A stretch of DNA of 64,000 bases from Watersipora subatra (taxonomy: Eukaryota > Bryozoa > Gymnolaemata > Cheilostomatida > Watersiporidae): the NCBI RefSeq assembly GCF_963576615.1, contig NC_088708.1, forward strand, positions 58,887,196-58,951,195, given 5' to 3'. Under the pieces are notes generated by a model. The model saw only the letters and a program-made list of their open reading frames with translations, had not been told where the DNA came from and made no database searches. A program made the position numbers and the translations under genes. Below are positions 59,691-64,000 of the stretch, in pieces. Position 1 is the stretch's first letter. Each line of letters opens with the position of its first letter.

Positions 59691-62600
59691 CTAACAATTT
59701 TGAGCAACTACGGTGACACAGCAATGACCTCCCACCTCCACAACACAATTCTTGACTGGCAGATACTTATCATTAAACAACTGCAACAAGAAAGCAAACA
59801 CACCAATATAATTCACACGCACGGTATATGTTAGCATGCCGTGCGTGTGAAGGGTAATAGTGTCACACGCCATCACAAGCCCATTGGCTACAAACAATAA
59901 ACAATATTGCTATGAGCAGCAGCTGGAAGATATTTTAAAATCTACAAACAGACCAAAATCTTTACTATAATCAGAGCCATGTCCATCGGCTTGTCAGTCC
60001 GAAGTCACACTCAGAACAATAGCAAAAAAATTGCACTGCATGGGAATCAAACCCTGATATTCAGCTTCTCAGCCAATCAGACTACAATCTGTAGCACTCG
60101 ACCAGCTTGCTGTACATCGGAGTAGTTGTGCGTATACTTATTACACCTGATGATCTATCACAGCACACGGAACTGCCAGCGTACTAGTACATGATATAAT
60201 AAAATACTGCTTACCGATAACCTAGACACCTGTCTATGTAACGATTACACCATTTCTGTCATGTCTGCGACAACATTTAAAGCATAAAAGTTGTTTGGCT
60301 TACAGGTTTTCTTACCGTTCCAGACTGGCTGTAACCTCTACCAGGCATACCCCTTCCTCCATACTGACTACTCAGTGTATCCTCATCACCACTTCTCAAT
60401 CTGCCATGCCTTGCTAGGTCTTCTTGGCTTGGTCTGTAGCCAGCTAATGGCCTGCCGTACTCATCATAGCCTGGTTTTCCAGCGTTGCGAAGATCTCCAG
60501 TCAAGGGCCGGCCATATTCATCATAGCCTGGTTTTCCAGCATTGCGTGGATCTGCAGCTAAGGATCGACCATATTCATCATAGCCAGGTTGTCCTGCAAG
60601 TCGGAGATCTCCAGCTAATGGCCTGCCGTACTCATCATAGCCAGGCTTTCCAGCATTACGTGGATCTGCGGCTAAGGGTCGGCCATATTCATCATAGCCA
60701 GGTTGTCCTGCAAGTCGTGAATCTCCGTCCAGTGGTCGGCCATATTCATCATAGCCTGGTTTTCCAGCATTGCGTGGATCTGCAGCTAAGGGTCGGCCAT
60801 ATTGATCATAACCTGGTTTTCCAGCGTTGCGTGGATCTCTAACAAAGGGTCGGCCATATTCATCATAACCTGGTTTTCCAGCATTACGTGGATCTCCAAC
60901 TAAGGGTCGGCCATATTCATCATAGCCAGGTTTTCCAGCGTTGCATGGATCTCCAGCTAATGGCCTGCCGTACTCATCATAGCCTGGTTTTCCAGCATTG
61001 CGTGGATCTGCAGCTAAGGGCCGGCCATATTCATCATAGCCTGGTTTTCCAGCATTGCGTGGATCTGGAGCTAAGGATCGACCATATTCATCATAGCCAG
61101 GTTGTCCTGCAAGTCGGAGATCTCCAGCTAATGGCCTGCCGTACTCATCATAGCCAGGCTTTCCAGCATTACGTGGATCTGCGGCTAAGGGTCGGCCATA
61201 TTCATCATAGCCAGGTTGCCCTGCAAGTCGTGGATCTCCGTCCAGTGGTCGGCCATATTCATCATAGCCTGGTTTTCCAGCATTGCGTGGATCTGCAGCT
61301 AAGGGTCGGCCATATTCATCATAACCTGGTTTTCCAGCGTTGCGTGGATCTCTAACAAAGGGTCGGCCATATTCATCATAACCTTGTTTTCCAGCATTAC
61401 GTGGATCTCCAACTAAGGGTCGGCCATATTCATCATAGCCAGGTTTTCCAGCGTTGCATGGATCTCCTGCTAATGGCATGCCGTACTCATCATAGCCTGG
61501 TTTTCCAGCATTGCGTGGATCGGCAGCTAAGGGTCGGCCATATTCATCATAGCCAGGTTGTCCTGCGAGTCGCGGATCTCCGTCTAGTGGTCGGCCATAT
61601 TCATCATAGCCTGGTTTTCCTGCATAGCGTAGATCTCCAGCTAAGGGTCGGCCATATTCATCATAGCCAGGTTGTCCCGCAAGTCGCGGATCCCCAGCTA
61701 ATGGTCGGCCATATTGATCATAACCTGGTTTCCCAGCATTACGTGGATCCCCAGCTAAGGGTCGGCCATATTCATCATAGCCTGGTTTTCCAGCATTGCG
61801 TGGATCTGCAGCTAAGGGTCGGCCATACTCATCATAGCCTGGTTTTCCAGCATTACGTGGATCGCCAGCTAAAGGTCGGCCATATTCATCATAGCCAAGT
61901 TGTCCTGCAAGTCGTGGATCTCCAGCAAAATTTCGTCCATGATCATCCGTGTAGGGAGAATCGCCAGTCCATGGTCGTCCATACTTATCAAAGCCTTCTT
62001 TACCAGATAATCGTGGATCACCAGCAAGAGGTCTTCCATATTCATCAAAGCCTTCTTTGCCAGCACATTTCGGGTCCCCACCCAAAGGTTTCCCGTAGTC
62101 ATCATAGCCTTCCTTTCTAGCGTAGAAGGGATTACCCTCAAGTGGTCTGCCATATTCGTCAAAACCCTCCTGATTAGCCAGTCGTGGATCACCTGCCAAT
62201 GGTCTACCATACTGATCATAGCTGTCCTTGCCAGCAAAACGCGGGTCACCAGCTAGAGGTCGTCCATACTCATCATAGCCAGGTTTACCAGCACAGCGTG
62301 GATCACCAGAAGTCGGTCGACCATATTCATCATATCCCTCCTTGCCAATATAGCGAGGATCACCATCAATTGGCCTTCCATATTCATCAAAGCCAGGATG
62401 CCCTGCCAATCGAGGCTCACCAATCAAAGGCCTTCCATACTCATCAAAGCCTTCCTTGCCAGCATAGCGTGGGTCTCCGACGATAGGTCTGCCATACTCA
62501 TCGAAGCCTTCCTTGCCAGCATAGCGTGGGTCTCCGACGATAGGTCTGCCATACTCATCAAAGACTTCCTGGCCTTCCTGACCAGGTGAACTGTAACCAG

Positions 62601-63900
62601 ACTGTCCAGGACCCTGCCACAAGAAGAGAACAAACTGTGATGCTTCGGAAACTATGAAACAAATAAAATGTTGTACAAGAAAGGTGAAAGTATCCAGAAA
62701 AACTAAAAAGATCAAGTAATGGAATGGGTAAAATCTCAAAATTATCCCTAAAATTAATAACAATAAAAAATAATGGGCTTTTGGCTATTTTTGAGATGCA
62801 AATATTGTGCCACACTAAAGAATGCATGTACTAAACAAAAATAAACCAGAATTAAAAGTAGGTACAGTGAAACTCATATAACTCAAGCTTCACAGGACCG
62901 AGCGAAAGTGTTAGAGTTATCAGAGCATTCAAGTTATCAGATCACTGTCACAAGTGCATGTATTTATCAGTAGATACATGTGCATATACAAACTATATAT
63001 AAATCAAAAGCATAGATTGCTTGTTGCAAGTTAAAGGGAATCTCATGTAAAGTTTAAAAAAATCTTATTAGAAAGTATAGATATTTTTCTATCAGTTGGG
63101 ATTTGTTTGTTGTTTTAGGTGATGTGACTTCCAGGACGTTCTCAGTTCAAAATTGGCAAAACTTGATCCCGGTTAAAAGGCTTAGAAAACAAGACATCTT
63201 TTTCTCCTGAGCGTTTTAACCAAGATCATTTTTGCCGATTTTACTTGAAGTTTATCCGAAAGTACTTCGCTTTTCCTTGCTTTCGAAGGGCCATCGCAAA
63301 GCGGATGTTTGGTAAAATTTGATTTTTTGCAAACCTTTAGAATAAAGTGATATTCTAAAGTGATAACAACCGTCTCAGTAGCCGTTGGGCAAAAAACTGT
63401 TCACGAGTTAACCAAGTTGAGGTTGAGTTATCTATAGCAGTTTATCATTACGCGGGAACGAATCAAACAAATCCGTTCGAGTTAACCAGGTGCTCGAGCT
63501 ATCCGAGGGCGAGTTATCCGAGTTTGACTGCATATGTAAAACTAGCTGTTGAGACATGGTATACCATGTATAGCCGTGTACCATAACCCAACTCTGTGTA
63601 TTGGCTAGGAGCACCCTATTAATACATAACATACCCTGTATGGTTGTGCACCATAGCCCCGTTCCGTGTATTTGCTAGGAGCACCTTGCTGAGAGAGGCC
63701 AGCGTGCTGAGGCTGCTGCTCAAGGTAATCCAAAGGCTGCTGGTAGCCGTCAGGGCCAACCACACCCGCTTGTCCAATGAGAGGCATGTTAGCATAGTCT
63801 TCAGAACCGGGACTCTTCCACTCAGATCGTACATTTCCACTAGTGCTTGGTTTAGGCTTCGGTTTGGGTGCAGGCTTACCGGCAACAGACGGTTTCTCTC
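59691..63900 (-). CDS. Unrecognised protein with about 38 copies of a 19-residue repeat (3' part)
   Basis: I do not recognise this gene. Coding exons on - are 63900-63635 (Pro/Lys/Gln-rich: KPAPKPKPKPSTS, then PLDYLEQQPQHAGLS, ending YGAQPYR), a possible 51-bp exon at 63615-63565, and one large exon at 62613-60316 (766 codons). The large exon opens GPGQSGYSSPGQEG, then carries about 38 tandem units of consensus YDEYGRPLAGDPRNAGKPG, and ends in a Ser/Gly/Arg tail with donor ACG/GTAAGA. A candidate last exon is 59780-59691 (acceptor TTGTTGCAG, phase 0, 29 codons, TAG); this is the weakest part. Composition (Gly, Pro, Asp, Tyr, Arg, no hydrophobic core) points to an extended, disordered or fibrous chain. 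No signal peptide is visible because the 5' end lies beyond 63900. It could be a cytoskeletal, ciliary or extracellular scaffold. Confidence 0.75.
59812..59851. repeat. Perfect 13-bp inverted repeat (stem-loop)
   Basis: TTCACACGCACGG (59812-59824) and its exact complement CCGTGCGTGTGAA (59839-59851) flank a 14-base loop. It lies in the last intron of the repeat-protein gene, about 30 bp upstream of the candidate last exon in gene direction. Confidence 0.8.
59961..60115 (-). mobile_element. tRNA-derived SINE, second copy
   Basis: On - it shows a decayed A-box region (ATTGTAGTCTGATTGGCTG), a B-box GGGTTTGATTCCC, and the same tail order as 43303-43440 (GATGGACATGGCTCT, then ATTATAGTAAA). It lies in the last intron of the repeat-protein gene, in the gene's orientation. 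Confidence 0.65.
60420..62566 (-). repeat. Coding 57-bp tandem repeat array, about 38 units
   Basis: The array encodes the 19-residue units of the repeat protein. Units near the protein N-terminus are diverged (FDEYGRPIVGDPRYAGKEG, one shortened unit near 61940). Those toward the C-terminus are nearly uniform. A block of nine units (513 bp) is duplicated: the rare unit with FVRDPRN recurs at 60841 and 61354, exactly 513 bp apart, with matching neighbours on each side. Because 57 is divisible by three, long frames are also open on +. Confidence 0.97.
62865..63530. mobile_element. TA-type inverted-repeat element (Tigger-like MITE, family B)
   Basis: It starts CAGTGAAACTCATATAACTC and ends in the complement of CAGTCAAACTCGGATAACTC. 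TA precedes the left end; CA follows the right. The AACTCGGATAACTC motif is typical of pogo/Tigger-type termini. No coding frame. It lies in the intron of the repeat-protein gene. Confidence 0.75.
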
Positions 63901-64000
63901 CTGCAATTCAACAAACTATATAGCCCGTAATCCATATAACCGATGAAACTTTGAAATAGAAAGTCAATAACTGCCAGATATGGTGAGTGAGGGTTAGCAG
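63901..64000. other. Right edge, intron of the repeat-protein gene
   Basis: The - strand acceptor at 63901 (TTGCAG) implies another exon upstream, beyond the window. No exon is seen in these 100 bp. Confidence 0.5.

Noticed and set aside
58990..60316. The KY-like gene and the repeat-protein gene as one transcript
   Set aside because: An in-frame stop lies just upstream of the KY-like ATG, and splicing the repeat exon to the nearest acceptor there gives a quick stop. Two genes fit better.
60291..62120. Long + strand frames with HHSLVFQHCVDLQLR-like repeats
   Set aside because: They are the complement of the 57-bp coding array on -. A unit length divisible by three keeps other frames open. 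The - strand frame has sensible composition and splice sites; these do not.

Overview
This is AT-rich animal (metazoan) genomic DNA. Genes are split into many short exons with GT-AG introns, most of the window is intronic, and the introns hold transposons, SINE-like elements and minisatellites. The gene families (MMS19, PPP1R42, a KY/hillarin-like protein, 5S rRNA) are animal ones. The TTAA transposon carrying a P2X7 C-terminal-like gene resembles elements I associate with marine invertebrates. I cannot name the phylum from sequence alone; an aquatic invertebrate is an inference.

Layout. (1) 1-8.7 kb: a 4.48-kb DNA transposon at 869-5351, flanked by TTAA, with inverted termini of about 128 bp. 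It holds a broken THAP-type transposase on + and, on -, a small three-exon gene for a P2X7 ballast-like Cys-rich protein. About 2.3 kb of unrecognised DNA follows, then a small inverted-repeat element. (2) 8.77-36.35 kb (+): fifteen 3' exons of MMS19, the Fe-S cluster targeting factor. The N-terminal coding part is not found. Its introns contain a 4-kb array of a 31-bp repeat, a deleted relative of the first transposon, a LINE fragment, three or more terminal-inverted-repeat elements, a hAT-like element with a perfect 8-bp target duplication, a divergent pair of identical 5S rRNA genes, and a long inverted-repeat element pair. (3) 37.33-48.09 kb (+): a complete eight-exon PPP1R42 gene, encoding a leucine-rich-repeat PP1 regulator of the centrosome/basal body. 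(4) 58.99-48.74 kb (-): a complete 13-exon gene for an 874-residue kyphoscoliosis peptidase/hillarin-like transglutaminase-fold protein with no visible catalytic Cys. It has a perfect RFX-type X-box 140 bp upstream. (5) 63.9-59.7 kb (-): the 3' part of an unrecognised gene whose main exon (2.3 kb) encodes about 38 tandem copies of a 19-residue unit (consensus YDEYGRPLAGDPRNAGKPG). It runs off the right edge.

MMS19 and PPP1R42 lie head-to-tail, 1 kb apart. PPP1R42 and the KY-like gene converge, with 645 bp between stop codons. The KY-like and repeat-protein genes lie in tandem on -. There is no sign that the four host genes form a pathway. The X-box and the known basal-body role of PPP1R42 hint at ciliary links, which is inference. 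All exon edges were read by eye from splice consensus, reading phase and remembered family similarity.
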